Shown in pieces: positions 1 to 8,907 of a stretch of DNA of 39,229 nucleotides. Source of the stretch: Pseudorhodoplanes sp. GTDB taxonomy: Bacteria > Pseudomonadota > Alphaproteobacteria > Rhizobiales > Xanthobacteraceae. Where the stretch lies: positions 1 to 39,229 of the forward strand of contig JACAEG010000097.1 of the NCBI GenBank assembly GCA_013388965.1, given 5' to 3'. The position numbers were made by a program, and so were the translations under genes. Below the pieces are notes generated by a model. That model had not been told where the DNA came from, made no database searches, and saw only the letters and a program-made list of their open reading frames with translations. The stretch's first letter is position 1, and the number at the start of each line of letters is the position of its first letter.

Positions 1-516
1 CGCGATGCCGACGCGCGCGTGGCGCCGGCGCGCGCCCGCGCCAGCGCCGCGGCTATGGAAGCGGGCGACAAGGCCGGCTACGAGATGCCGCGCCTGTCCA
101 CCTTTTGCGGCCGGGAAATGCGCCATTCCGGCTGGTATCCCGATTATGTGCTGCGGCTGTTCCGCAGGAGCGCCGGCCGGTTCTCGAACGATGCCGTGCA
201 TGAGCGCGTGATTTGCGACGGCCCTGTCGGCCGGCTCACCGAACCCCTCGTTCATCATCCCGTTCACCGGCTGGAAGACGCGCTCTCGCGCATGGACCGC
301 TATTCCACAGCGGGCGCGGGCATGCTGGTGGCGAGCGGGCGCCGCGTCGGCTTCATGACCGGCATCCTGCGCGGCTTCTGGTCGTTCTTCCGCACCTATA
401 TCCTGCGCGCGGGATTTCTCGACGGGCGCGAGGGCTTTCTGCTCGCCGTGGCGAATGCGGAGGGCACCTATTACCGCTACATGAAGGCATGGCTCGCGGG
501 GCGCAAGCGTGGCTGA
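1..516 (+). CDS. Glycosyltransferase family 2, C-terminal part (LPS core GT, WaaE/KdtX-like), truncated at window start
   Basis: Open frame runs in from base 1; 'CGREMRHSGWYPDYVLRLFRRSAGRFSNDAVHERV...' is typical of the C-terminal half of LPS-core GT2 proteins. Confidence 0.8.
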   Translation, partial: RDADARVAPARARASAAAMEAGDKAGYEMPRLSTFCGREMRHSGWYPDYVLRLFRRSAGRFSNDAVHERVICDGPVGRLTEPLVHHPVHRLEDALSRMDRYSTAGAGMLVASGRRVGFMTGILRGFWSFFRTYILRAGFLDGREGFLLAVANAEGTYYRYMKAWLAGRKRG

Positions 517-1339
517 GACGGTTTCGGTGATCGTGACGACGCATGCGCGGGAAGACGCGCTCGATGCGGTCCTGCGCTCGCTCTCGCGCCAGAGCGATCG
601 GAATTTCGAGACGATCGTCGCCGATGACGGTTCGGGGCCGGCGACCGCCGCCCTCGTTGCCGCCTGGACGCCGCATTTCGGGCATCCGCTCAGGCATGTC
701 TGGCACGAACACAAGGGGTTCCGCGCGGGCGAAATCCGCAATCGCGCGGTGCTGGCGAGCACCGGCAGCTATCTGATCTTTCTCGACGGCGATTGCATCG
801 CGCGCCCCGATTTCGTGGCGACCCATCGCGCGCTGGCGGAGCGCGGGTGGTTCGTCACCGGCAACCGCATCCTGATGTCCGAAGACCTCACGCGACGAAT
901 CCTGAGCGAGCAGCGCGAGCCCGAGAGCTGGGGTCTCGGCGATTGGGTCCGGCAGTGGCGCCGGCGCGGCATCAACCGTCTGCCGCCCCTGCTGTCGCTG
1001 CCGCTCGGACCCCTGCGCAAATGGCGGCCGCATGCGTGGCGGGACGCGCGCTCCTGCAATCTCGCCATCTGGCGCCCGGACTTCGAAGCCGTCGACGGCT
1101 TCGATTGCGACTATAATGGCTGGGGGCGGGAGGATTCGGATTTGCTGGTGCGCCTGCTGCATTCCGGTGTCCGGCGCAAGGACGGGACATTCGCAACCGG
1201 CGTGCTGCATCTGTGGCACCCGGCGGCCGAGCGAAGCTTCCTCGCCGCCAACGACGAGAAGCTCGCGCGCGCGATCGGCGAGCGCAGGGTGAAGGCGCGG
1301 CAGGGGCTCTCGGTCCTAGCAAGTGCGGCGGGGACATGA
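509..1339 (+). CDS. Glycosyltransferase family 2
   Basis: N-terminal 'VSVIVTTHAREDALDAVLRSLSRQSDRNFETIVADDGS' and 'GSYLIFLDGDCIARPDF' (DxD-like); 'GWGREDSDLLVRL' acceptor motif; overlaps the previous gene. Confidence 0.9.
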   Translation: MAETVSVIVTTHAREDALDAVLRSLSRQSDRNFETIVADDGSGPATAALVAAWTPHFGHPLRHVWHEHKGFRAGEIRNRAVLASTGSYLIFLDGDCIARPDFVATHRALAERGWFVTGNRILMSEDLTRRILSEQREPESWGLGDWVRQWRRRGINRLPPLLSLPLGPLRKWRPHAWRDARSCNLAIWRPDFEAVDGFDCDYNGWGREDSDLLVRLLHSGVRRKDGTFATGVLHLWHPAAERSFLAANDEKLARAIGERRVKARQGLSVLASAAGT

Positions 1340-2613
1340 CGATGACCAAATCGGTCGCCGCCGCACGTATCGACCTGGTGCAATGGCGCCGCGCGGCGGA
1401 TTGGCTCGCGATGGCGCTCGCGGCATCGCTGCCCTGGTCGACGTCGGCGACGCTCGTCATTGCCGGGCTGTGGCTCGTCGCGCTCCTGCCGACGATCGAA
1501 AAGGATGACGTGCGGGCAATGCTGGCGTCGCCCGCCGCCTGGCTGGTGCTGGCGCTGATCGCATTCGGCGCAGTCGGCATGCTGTGGGCGGATGCGCCGT
1601 TCAAGGAGCGGTTTCGCGGCTTCGATTCCTATCTGAAGCTGCTCGCCCTGCCGTTGCTATTCATTCACTTTCGAAGGTCGGAGAATGCGGTCGGCGTGCT
1701 CTATGCGTTCGTCGCCTCCTGCGCCGTGCTGCTCGTGCTCGCATTCGTCTCGTTCGCCTCGTTCAGCTATGGCTGGTTCGAGATCGGCAAGAAGCCGGGC
1801 GTGCCGGTCAAGGACACGATCGCGCAGAGCGCCGAGTTCGCGCTCGCCGGCTCCTTCTGCCTGATCCTTGCAATCAGGCGATGGCGGGCGAATGCAAGGG
1901 CGCAAGCGACAGGACTTGCCCTGCTTGCCGTTGCGTTCTTTGCCGATATCGGCCTTCTCGTCGGCAGCCGGACGGGACTCGCGAGCGTGCCGGTGCTGCT
2001 CGTGGCCGTCGCCGTCAAATCCTTCGCCTTCAGGCGCGCTGCCGCAACGGCGGTTGCGGGACTGGTCGTTGTCGGAGCCGTCGGATTGTCGAGCGAGACC
2101 GTGCGCGACAAGATCGCCAGGGCCTGGAGCGAAGTCGAAACCTACCAGGAGACCAATGCCAACACCTCCGCGGGCGCGCGGCTGGAATTCTGGAGGAAGT
2201 CGGTCGGTTTCATCGCCGAGGCGCCCCTGATCGGGCATGGCACGGGCTCGATTCGAAGTCAGTTCGCGCGCGTTGCGACCGGCGAGGGCGCATCGGGGCT
2301 GATAGCGGACAACCCGCACAACCAGACGCTCGCGGTCGGCATCCAGCTCGGCTTCGCCGGCATGGCATTGCTGTGCGCAATGTGGATCGCCCACCTGATG
2401 CTGTTTCGAGGGCCGAGCCTCGCGGCCGCGATCGGCGCGCTGGTCGTGGTGCAAAACATTTTCGGGTCGCTGTTGAATTCGCATCTGTTCGACTTCACGC
2501 ATGGCTGGCTCTATGTGGTCGGCGTCGGTGTCGCCGGAGGCGTGATGCTGAAGGGCGTGGGCGCCTCCGAAGCGTCGGCGTCCTCGCAGGCTGCGGATGT
2601 GGCACGCCCGTGA
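1336..2613 (+). CDS. O-antigen ligase/polymerase-like multi-spanning membrane protein (WaaL/Wzy superfamily)
   Basis: Many hydrophobic segments; 'EFWRKSVGFIAEAPLIGHGTGSIRSQF...NPHNQTLAVGIQLGFAG' resembles the Wzy_C domain; ATGA overlap with upstream stop, so start taken at 1336, not 1213. Confidence 0.85.
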   Translation: MTMTKSVAAARIDLVQWRRAADWLAMALAASLPWSTSATLVIAGLWLVALLPTIEKDDVRAMLASPAAWLVLALIAFGAVGMLWADAPFKERFRGFDSYLKLLALPLLFIHFRRSENAVGVLYAFVASCAVLLVLAFVSFASFSYGWFEIGKKPGVPVKDTIAQSAEFALAGSFCLILAIRRWRANARAQATGLALLAVAFFADIGLLVGSRTGLASVPVLLVAVAVKSFAFRRAAATAVAGLVVVGAVGLSSETVRDKIARAWSEVETYQETNANTSAGARLEFWRKSVGFIAEAPLIGHGTGSIRSQFARVATGEGASGLIADNPHNQTLAVGIQLGFAGMALLCAMWIAHLMLFRGPSLAAAIGALVVVQNIFGSLLNSHLFDFTHGWLYVVGVGVAGGVMLKGVGASEASASSQAADVARP

Positions 2614-3674
2614 GCGAGCGGCTCGATCTGCCGGAAGACCCGAAAATTCTCGTCGTCGCGTTGCGCCGGCTCGGCGACGTGTTGCTGACGACGCCGCTGA
2701 TCCGCAGCCTGCGGCGCGCCCGGCCCCGTGCCGAGATCGACATGCTCGTGTTTTCGGACACGGCGGCGATCCTCGAGGGCAATCCCGATTTGTCGCGCGT
2801 GATCGAGGTCGCGGCATCTGCGAGCTTCGCCGATCAGATCGCGCTCCTTCGGCGCCTGTGGCAGCGCTACGACCTCGCGATCACTACCCAGGCCGGAGAC
2901 CGGCCGAGCTTTCTCGCGATCGCGGCGGGGCGCACGCGCTGCGGGATGGTCGAGGATCGGCTGATCGGGCGGATCAAGCGCGCATTTCTGAATCGTGCGG
3001 TGCCGATGGGCAGGGAGACGCATCGCGTCGAGGAAATTCTCTCGCTCGCGCGGGCGATCGGGATCGAGCCGGCTGCGGAGGTCGTCTGCCCGCGCGCGGT
3101 GCCGCGGCCCGACCTCTTTCCCGGCAAGCCCTATGCCGTGATCCACGCCGCGCCGCAATTCACCTACAAGCAATGGCATGCGCAGGGGTGGCGCGCGCTC
3201 GCGCAGCATCTCGCCGGACGGGGCCTCGCGGTGGTCGCAACCGGCGGACCGGGCGAGAGAGAGCGACTATACCTCGATACCGTCTGGGACGGCGCCGATG
3301 TGTTGCGGCTCGATGGCAGGCTGCGCTGGGGGGAACTCACCGCGCTGCTGCGGGGGGCCAAGGCCTATGCGGGGCCGGATACCTCCGTGACCCATCTCGC
3401 CTCAGCCTCGGGCTGTCCCACGCTGGCCCTGTACGGGCCGACCGACCCGCGCCTGTGGGGGCCGTGGCCGGCAGCCGGACTGAGCGCCCCCTGGAACACG
3501 GCCGAAGCCGTCCAGCGCCGCGGCAATGTCTGGCTCGTGCAGAACCCGCTGCCCTGCATGCCCTGCCAGCACGAAGGCTGCCTCCGGCGGCTGGACAGCT
3601 ACAGCCGCTGCCTTGACGAAATGCTGCCGGATCAAGTGGTTGCGGTTATGGACGAGGCCCTTGCCGCGGCCTGA
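2610..3674 (+). CDS. Glycosyltransferase family 9 (heptosyltransferase-like)
   Basis: GTG start overlapping upstream TGA; 'ILVVALRRLGDVLLTTPLIRSLRRARP', 'YAGPDTSVTHLASASGCPTLALYGPTDP' and Cys-rich C-terminus are GT9 hallmarks. Confidence 0.9.
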   Translation: MSERLDLPEDPKILVVALRRLGDVLLTTPLIRSLRRARPRAEIDMLVFSDTAAILEGNPDLSRVIEVAASASFADQIALLRRLWQRYDLAITTQAGDRPSFLAIAAGRTRCGMVEDRLIGRIKRAFLNRAVPMGRETHRVEEILSLARAIGIEPAAEVVCPRAVPRPDLFPGKPYAVIHAAPQFTYKQWHAQGWRALAQHLAGRGLAVVATGGPGERERLYLDTVWDGADVLRLDGRLRWGELTALLRGAKAYAGPDTSVTHLASASGCPTLALYGPTDPRLWGPWPAAGLSAPWNTAEAVQRRGNVWLVQNPLPCMPCQHEGCLRRLDSYSRCLDEMLPDQVVAVMDEALAAA

Positions 3675-3760
3675 GCCTTGCATGCCAGGCAGGGTGGCGC
3701 GCGGCGGCAAAGGCCGGTATTCACTGGGGACGGACCGGGACGGACGATGCGATTGCGGAC

Positions 3761-5656
3761 ATGACTTCGCGCAAGGCCTTGATTGTGGCGCACGATCTCG
3801 TTGCGACCGCAGCGGCGATCCTTGCCGCCTTCTACCTGCGTTTCGAGGGTGCGGACGGGCTCGCAGAGCGGCTGCCGATGCTTGCCTATCTGCTGCCGGG
3901 GATCGTCATCTATGCCGGGTTCGTCTATTCGTTCTTCCACCTCGACGACGCCAAGTGGCGGTTCGCGTCGCTGCCGGACCTCTACAACATCTTTCGGTCC
4001 GCCTCGGTGCTGGCGCTGTCGCTGCTGGTAATCGACTACATCCTGGTCGCCCCGAACATTTACGGCACCTTCTTCTTCGGCAAGGCGACCATCATCATCT
4101 ACTGGTTCCTGCAGATGGCCTTCCTCGGCGGGCCGCGCATGGCTTACCGCTATTTCCGCTATTCGCGGACGCAGCAGCATGTGCGGGCCGCCGACGCCGC
4201 GCCGACCCTGATTCTCGGCCGCACGGCGGACGCCGATGTGCTCCTGCGCGCGATCGAGAGCGGCGCCGTCAAGAAAATCCTGCCTGCCGGCATTCTCTCT
4301 CCGTCGCGCGCCGATCAGGGCCAGTCGATCCGCGGCATTGCCGTGCTCGGCGGCTTCGACGATCTGGAAGCGGCTGTCGCGCGGGTGAATGCGCGCGGCA
4401 TCACGGTTGCCCGCGTGATCCTGACCCCGTCGGCTTTCGAGCCGTCCGCCAAGCCCGAAACGCTGCTGATGCAGGCGCGCCGGCTCGGGCTCGCGACCAG
4501 CCGCATGCCGTCGCTCGATGCCGGGCCCGATGCGCTGCAGCTCGCGCCCGTGCAGGTGGAGGATTTGCTGTTGCGGCCCAGCGTGAAGATCGACTACGGC
4601 CGGCTGGAGAATTTCGTGAAGGGCCGCTCGATCGTGGTGACCGGCGGCGGCGGGTCGATCGGCGCCGAAATCTGCGACCGCATCGTCACCTTCGGCGCCG
4701 CGCGCGTGCTGGTGATCGAGAATTCCGAACCGGCCCTGCATGCGGTGCTGGAAAGTCTTTCCGCGCGCCAGAGCGCCGCACAGATCACCGGCCGGCTTGC
4801 CGATATCCGCGACCGCGACCGCATTTTCCGCCTGATCGCCGAATTCCGGCCCGACATCGTGTTTCATGCCGCCGCGCTGAAGCATGTCCCGCTGCTGGAG
4901 CGGGACTGGGGCGAGGGCGTGAAGACAAATGTCTTCGGCTCGGTCAATGTCGCGGATGCCGCCGTTGCGGCCGGCGCGTCGGCGATGGTGATGATCTCCA
5001 CCGACAAGGCGATCGAGCCGGTGTCGGTGCTCGGCGCCACCAAGCGCTTCGCCGAAATGTATTGCCAGGCGCTCGACGCGCATTTCGCGAGCCGCGCCGG
5101 CGGCGATCGCCCGATGCGCCTGATCGCTGTGCGGTTCGGCAACGTGCTGGCCTCGAACGGCTCGGTGGTGCCGAAATTCAAGGCGCAGATCGAGGCGGGC
5201 GGTCCCGTGACCGTGACCCATCCCGACATGGTGCGCTATTTCATGACGATCCGCGAAGCCTGCGATCTCGTGGTCACCGCCGGGAGCCACGCGCAATCGG
5301 CGCAGCGCAGCGATGTCGCGGTCTACGTTCTGAACATGGGTCAGCCGGTCAAGATCGTCGAGCTTGCCGAGCGCATCATCCGCCTGTCCGGCCTCGAGCC
5401 CGGCCGCGATATCGACATCACCTTCACCGGCATCAGGCCCGGCGAGCGCCTGCACGAGATTCTGTTTGCGCGCGAGGAGCCGACGGCGGAGATCGGCATT
5501 CCGGGCATCGTAGCGGCGCGGCCGGTCAGTCCCTCGATCGACGCCATGCGGGCCTGGCTCGCCACACTTGAGCAGGGGCTCGCGCGCGACGACCGCACCG
5601 CGATCTATCGCGTGCTGCGCGATGCCGTGCCCGATTTTCGCGGCGAGGCGGCCTGA
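3761..5656 (+). CDS. Membrane-anchored nucleoside-diphosphate-sugar 4,6-dehydratase (FlaA1/CapD/WbpM/PglF-like)
   Basis: N-terminal TM segments followed by 'IVVTGGGGSIGAEICDRIV', 'HAAALKHVPLLE', 'STDKAIEPVSVLGATKRFAEM', 'NVLASNGSVVPKFKAQI'. Confidence 0.92.
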   Translation: MTSRKALIVAHDLVATAAAILAAFYLRFEGADGLAERLPMLAYLLPGIVIYAGFVYSFFHLDDAKWRFASLPDLYNIFRSASVLALSLLVIDYILVAPNIYGTFFFGKATIIIYWFLQMAFLGGPRMAYRYFRYSRTQQHVRAADAAPTLILGRTADADVLLRAIESGAVKKILPAGILSPSRADQGQSIRGIAVLGGFDDLEAAVARVNARGITVARVILTPSAFEPSAKPETLLMQARRLGLATSRMPSLDAGPDALQLAPVQVEDLLLRPSVKIDYGRLENFVKGRSIVVTGGGGSIGAEICDRIVTFGAARVLVIENSEPALHAVLESLSARQSAAQITGRLADIRDRDRIFRLIAEFRPDIVFHAAALKHVPLLERDWGEGVKTNVFGSVNVADAAVAAGASAMVMISTDKAIEPVSVLGATKRFAEMYCQALDAHFASRAGGDRPMRLIAVRFGNVLASNGSVVPKFKAQIEAGGPVTVTHPDMVRYFMTIREACDLVVTAGSHAQSAQRSDVAVYVLNMGQPVKIVELAERIIRLSGLEPGRDIDITFTGIRPGERLHEILFAREEPTAEIGIPGIVAARPVSPSIDAMRAWLATLEQGLARDDRTAIYRVLRDAVPDFRGEAA

Positions 5657-6564
5657 GCCATCGCGGCAAGCCCGGCCAGCGTGTCCACCTGCGGCCGCCA
5701 GCCGGCGCGGCGCAGCTTCGTGGCATCCGCGATCTGCGTGCCCCCCAGCCGATCCCACAGCGCGCCGCATCCCGATACTCTGAGCGCGAGTTCGAACCAG
5801 GCCGGTGACACGGAAAAGAGCTCCGGGGGCCGCCCCAGGCCCTTGCGCAGGGCGCCGACGATGTCGGCGAAGGTGACGGGCGCGACGTCCGCGACGACAT
5901 AGGTCTCGCCCGCCGTCGTCGGCTCGACCGCAACGAAACGGATCGCCGCGATCAGATTGTCGATCGCGAGCAGCGACCGCAGGTTATCGAACTTGCGAAA
6001 CGGCAGCGGCACGGGCAGCGCCGCGATCCGCAGCAGGCTTGCGAGATTGCCCTTCAGGCCGGGCCCGTAGATCACGACCGGGCGCAGGATCGTGAACGGT
6101 ACGCCGGAGAGACGAACGGCCTCCTCCGCTGCAAGCTTGGAGCGGCCATAGGCATCCGTCGGCCTCGGCGCGGCGTCCTCGCGCAGAACATCGGGTGACG
6201 AAGCGCCGGCCTGCGCGCGGATCGACGACATGAAGATCAGGCGGGAAATCCCGGACGCCGCCGCAGCCTGCGCCAGTTCCGCGGTGGCCTGATGATTGAC
6301 GCGATCGTAGCGCTCCAGCGCGGTCGCGCGATCCGCATGTGCGATGCCGGCGAGATGGACGACAATGTCCACGCCGGCGAGCAGCGGCTTCCAGTCGAAC
6401 GGCGTTGCGAGATCGGGAAGCCGGACCGGCTCGATGCCCGGCGCATGCGGCACTTGTGCGGTGTCGCGTGCGGCCGCACGCACCTGACCCCCGGCTTCCG
6501 CCAGCGCCAGCGCCAGCGAGCGGCCGACGAAGCCCGTCGCGCCGGTGACGAGGATGCGGGTCAT
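5605..6564 (-). CDS. NAD-dependent epimerase/dehydratase (extended SDR, WbpV-like UDP-sugar 4-epimerase)
   Basis: 'MTRILVTGATGFVGRSLALAL', 'VVHLAGIAH', 'YGRSKLAAEE' (YxxxK); ATG at 6564 follows directly on the upstream gene, so the ORF-track start at 7176 is over-extended. Confidence 0.88.
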   Translation of the reverse strand: MTRILVTGATGFVGRSLALALAEAGGQVRAAARDTAQVPHAPGIEPVRLPDLATPFDWKPLLAGVDIVVHLAGIAHADRATALERYDRVNHQATAELAQAAAASGISRLIFMSSIRAQAGASSPDVLREDAAPRPTDAYGRSKLAAEEAVRLSGVPFTILRPVVIYGPGLKGNLASLLRIAALPVPLPFRKFDNLRSLLAIDNLIAAIRFVAVEPTTAGETYVVADVAPVTFADIVGALRKGLGRPPELFSVSPAWFELALRVSGCGALWDRLGGTQIADATKLRRAGWRPQVDTLAGLAAMAQAASPRKSGTASRSTR

Positions 6565-7586
6565 GGGCGCGGGCGGCTGAAGGCGACGAGCAGCCAGGTC
6601 ACGCTCAGCACGCCGAGGGCGAGCGCGGCGAAGGCGGCAAAGCGCGTCTGGATCAGGGTAGCGGCGAGCGCGAGCGCGACCAGCGCGACGTTGACCACAA
6701 GGACGCGCGTCACGATCTCCATGACGCTGTAGCCGTTGTCGGTCGCGCGCTGATAAAAATGCGTGCGGTGCGCCTGCCAGAATTGTTCGCGCCGCGCGAT
6801 CCTGCGGATCAGCGTCGCGGTGGCGTCCGCGAGATAATAGAGCGGCAGCAGGATGGCGGCGGCGAGATGGCCGCTGCCCGCGAGCATGAGCAACAGCCAG
6901 CCGAGCAGCAGGCCGATCGGCAGGCTGCCGACATCGCCGAGGAAAAGCCGCGCCACCGGCCGGTTGAACGGGGCGAAGCCGAGCGTTGCGCCGAGCAAAG
7001 CCAGAGCGACGACTGTGCTCTGGGCGGGCAGGGCGCCGAACAGGCCGAGCAGAACCAGACCGCCGGTCACGGGAACGACCTCCGCGACGGTCATCCAGTC
7101 GAGCCCGTCCATTAAATTCACCAGGTTGACGAACCAGAGCCCGCCGATCAGGAGCAGGGCGCGCTCCAGCCACCACGGCAATTCCGCAACGATTCTAAGG
7201 TCTTGCGGCAGGAAGGCGATCACGATGGCGACGGCCGCGGCCTGCAGCAGCAGCCGCGGGATGACGGCAATGGCCCGGATGTCGTCCGCGGCCCCGAGGA
7301 TCGCCATCAGGACTGCCGCCGTCAGCACAATGCCGAGATTGTAGGGCGCGAAAAACGCCGATATGGCGGCCGCAGCGAAGAGGCTGACGACGATCGTCGC
7401 TGCAACGACCGCCGCACCGCCGCCTTGAGGCGTCGGCTCCGTGTGCGAGGAGCGCGCATTGGGCCGCGCGAGCGCATAGCGCACCATCCAGGGGCGCAGA
7501 ACGATAATCAGCGCGGCGGACAGAGCCGCCGCGCCGCAGACGGCCAGCACGCCCAGGATCAAACTTGTCGATTGCACATTCACCAC
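6561..7586 (-). CDS. Polyprenyl-phosphate sugar-1-phosphate transferase (MraY/WecA/WbpL-like)
   Basis: Polytopic; 'RPNARSSHTEPTPQGGGAAVV', 'LGAADD', 'NLVNLMDGLDWM', 'RLFLGDVGSLPIGLLLG', 'HFYQRATDNG'. Confidence 0.92.
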   Translation of the reverse strand: MVNVQSTSLILGVLAVCGAAALSAALIIVLRPWMVRYALARPNARSSHTEPTPQGGGAAVVAATIVVSLFAAAAISAFFAPYNLGIVLTAAVLMAILGAADDIRAIAVIPRLLLQAAAVAIVIAFLPQDLRIVAELPWWLERALLLIGGLWFVNLVNLMDGLDWMTVAEVVPVTGGLVLLGLFGALPAQSTVVALALLGATLGFAPFNRPVARLFLGDVGSLPIGLLLGWLLLMLAGSGHLAAAILLPLYYLADATATLIRRIARREQFWQAHRTHFYQRATDNGYSVMEIVTRVLVVNVALVALALAATLIQTRFAAFAALALGVLSVTWLLVAFSRPRP

Positions 7587-7642
7587 CCGGCGGCGCCGTT
7601 CTTCATGCGGCTATCGCAGCAAGGACCCGATCGCCATGCGCG

Positions 7643-8674
7643 CTAGATCGCGCCGACCCGAAGCAGATCGTGCAGATGCACGACGCCGACCGGCTGCGTG
7701 CCCTCGACAACGAACATTGCCGTGATCTTGTGCGAATTCAGCGCTTCGATGATTTCGCTCACAAGCTGGTCCGGCCGGCATTGCTTGGGCGCGCGCGTCA
7801 TCACGTCGCCGACCGGCGTCTCCATCAGGGTCGGCTTCATGTGCCGCCGCACGTCGCCGTCGGTGACGATGCCGATCAGCTTTCCGCCATCGTCGACGAT
7901 CCCGACGCAGCCGAGCCCCTTGGCCGACATTTCGATGATCGCCTCCGACATGAGCTGGCGGGAAGAGCACAGCGGCATCGCTTCGCCCGTCCGCATCACA
8001 TCGCGCACGAATTTCAGCATCGCGCCGAGCCGGCCGCCCGGATGCAGAATATGGAAGTCACGTTCGCTGAAGCCGCGGCTTTCGAGCAGGGAGATCGCAA
8101 GCGCATCGCCCAGCGCAAGCTGCATCAGGGACGACGTCGTCGGCGCAAGATTGTGCGGGCAGGCTTCGCGCGCTTGCGGAAGCACGAGCGCGATGTCGGC
8201 GGCCTTGCCGAGCGTGCTCTCCGCATGGGCCGTGATCGCGATCAGCTTGATGCGAAACCGCTTGGCGTAGTCGATCAGGTTCTTCAGCTCCGCGGTTTCG
8301 CCGGACCAGGAAAGAGCGAGCACGACATCCTCGGGCGTGATCATGCCGAGGTCGCCGTGGCTTGCCTCGCTCGGATGGACGAAGAAGGCCGGCGTGCCGG
8401 TCGACGCGAATGTCGCAGCCATCTTGCGCGCGATATGGCCCGACTTGCCGAGGCCGGTGACAATGAGCCGGCCTTGCGATCCGCCGATCGCCTCAATGGC
8501 GGCGATCAGCGCCCCGCCGAGCCGGTCGCGCAACGCCGCTGAAAGTGCGGCGATGCCGCCGGCTTCGGTCTCGAGCGTCCGTATGGCCGAGTCGACAAGG
8601 GTCGCTCGTCGCGCGGTCTCGCGGTCTGCTTCTTCCTGAGCGCGTCCCAAAAGGTTCTCCAATCGCCCGGCCAT
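7643..8674 (-). CDS. kdsD: KpsF/GutQ-type sugar-phosphate isomerase (probable D-arabinose-5-phosphate isomerase) with tandem CBS domains
   Basis: SIS domain 'GRLIVTGLGKSGHIARKMAATFASTGTPAFFVHPSEASHGDLGMI', 'APTTSSLMQLALGDALA', and CBS pair 'KLIGIVTDGDVRRHM'. Confidence 0.9.
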   Translation of the reverse strand: MAGRLENLLGRAQEEADRETARRATLVDSAIRTLETEAGGIAALSAALRDRLGGALIAAIEAIGGSQGRLIVTGLGKSGHIARKMAATFASTGTPAFFVHPSEASHGDLGMITPEDVVLALSWSGETAELKNLIDYAKRFRIKLIAITAHAESTLGKAADIALVLPQAREACPHNLAPTTSSLMQLALGDALAISLLESRGFSERDFHILHPGGRLGAMLKFVRDVMRTGEAMPLCSSRQLMSEAIIEMSAKGLGCVGIVDDGGKLIGIVTDGDVRRHMKPTLMETPVGDVMTRAPKQCRPDQLVSEIIEALNSHKITAMFVVEGTQPVGVVHLHDLLRVGAI

Positions 8675-8780
8675 CACGGCCGCTACTAGACCTTAAACGT
8701 GGCGTCTTCCAGCTTTTTCCCGGGGGCGGCATGCCCCATATTCCAGATCGCATCTGGGTAGCAAATCGTGAGCGCTCCTC

Positions 8781-8820
8781 CAAGAAATCGCACGTTTGGC
8801 CGCGCCCGGGACATTTCTTG
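8781..8820. promoter_or_regulatory. Inverted repeat CAAGAAAT-N24-ATTTCTTG in the divergent kdsD/asnB intergenic region (candidate operator)
   Basis: Perfect 8-bp arms at 8781-8788 and 8813-8820, read directly. Confidence 0.35.
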
Positions 8821-8907
8821 CATGGGGGACAAAGGCGCGTGCTATGAGGTCGGCGCGGGCGGTGCCAGCGGCCCGAACGGCCGCTTTCAGGAGATACCCG
8901 AAATCAG

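Noticed and set aside
3526-5571. 681-aa plus-strand ORF in an alternative frame
   Set aside because: Arg-rich out-of-frame translation over the dehydratase gene; no family motifs.
3632-5770. 712-aa minus-strand ORF
   Set aside because: Antisense to the clearly recognisable FlaA1/CapD-like dehydratase; no domain signal.
5605-7176. 523-aa version of the epimerase ORF
   Set aside because: The extra N-terminus overlaps the WbpL-like gene out of frame and is Arg-rich; the SDR begins at ATG 6564 ('MTRILVTGATGFVGRS').
8856-8875. Possible JUMPstart/ops-like element ('ggcggtgccagc') upstream of asnB
   Set aside because: Only partial match to GGCGGTAGCGTG; the diagnostic core is not intact.
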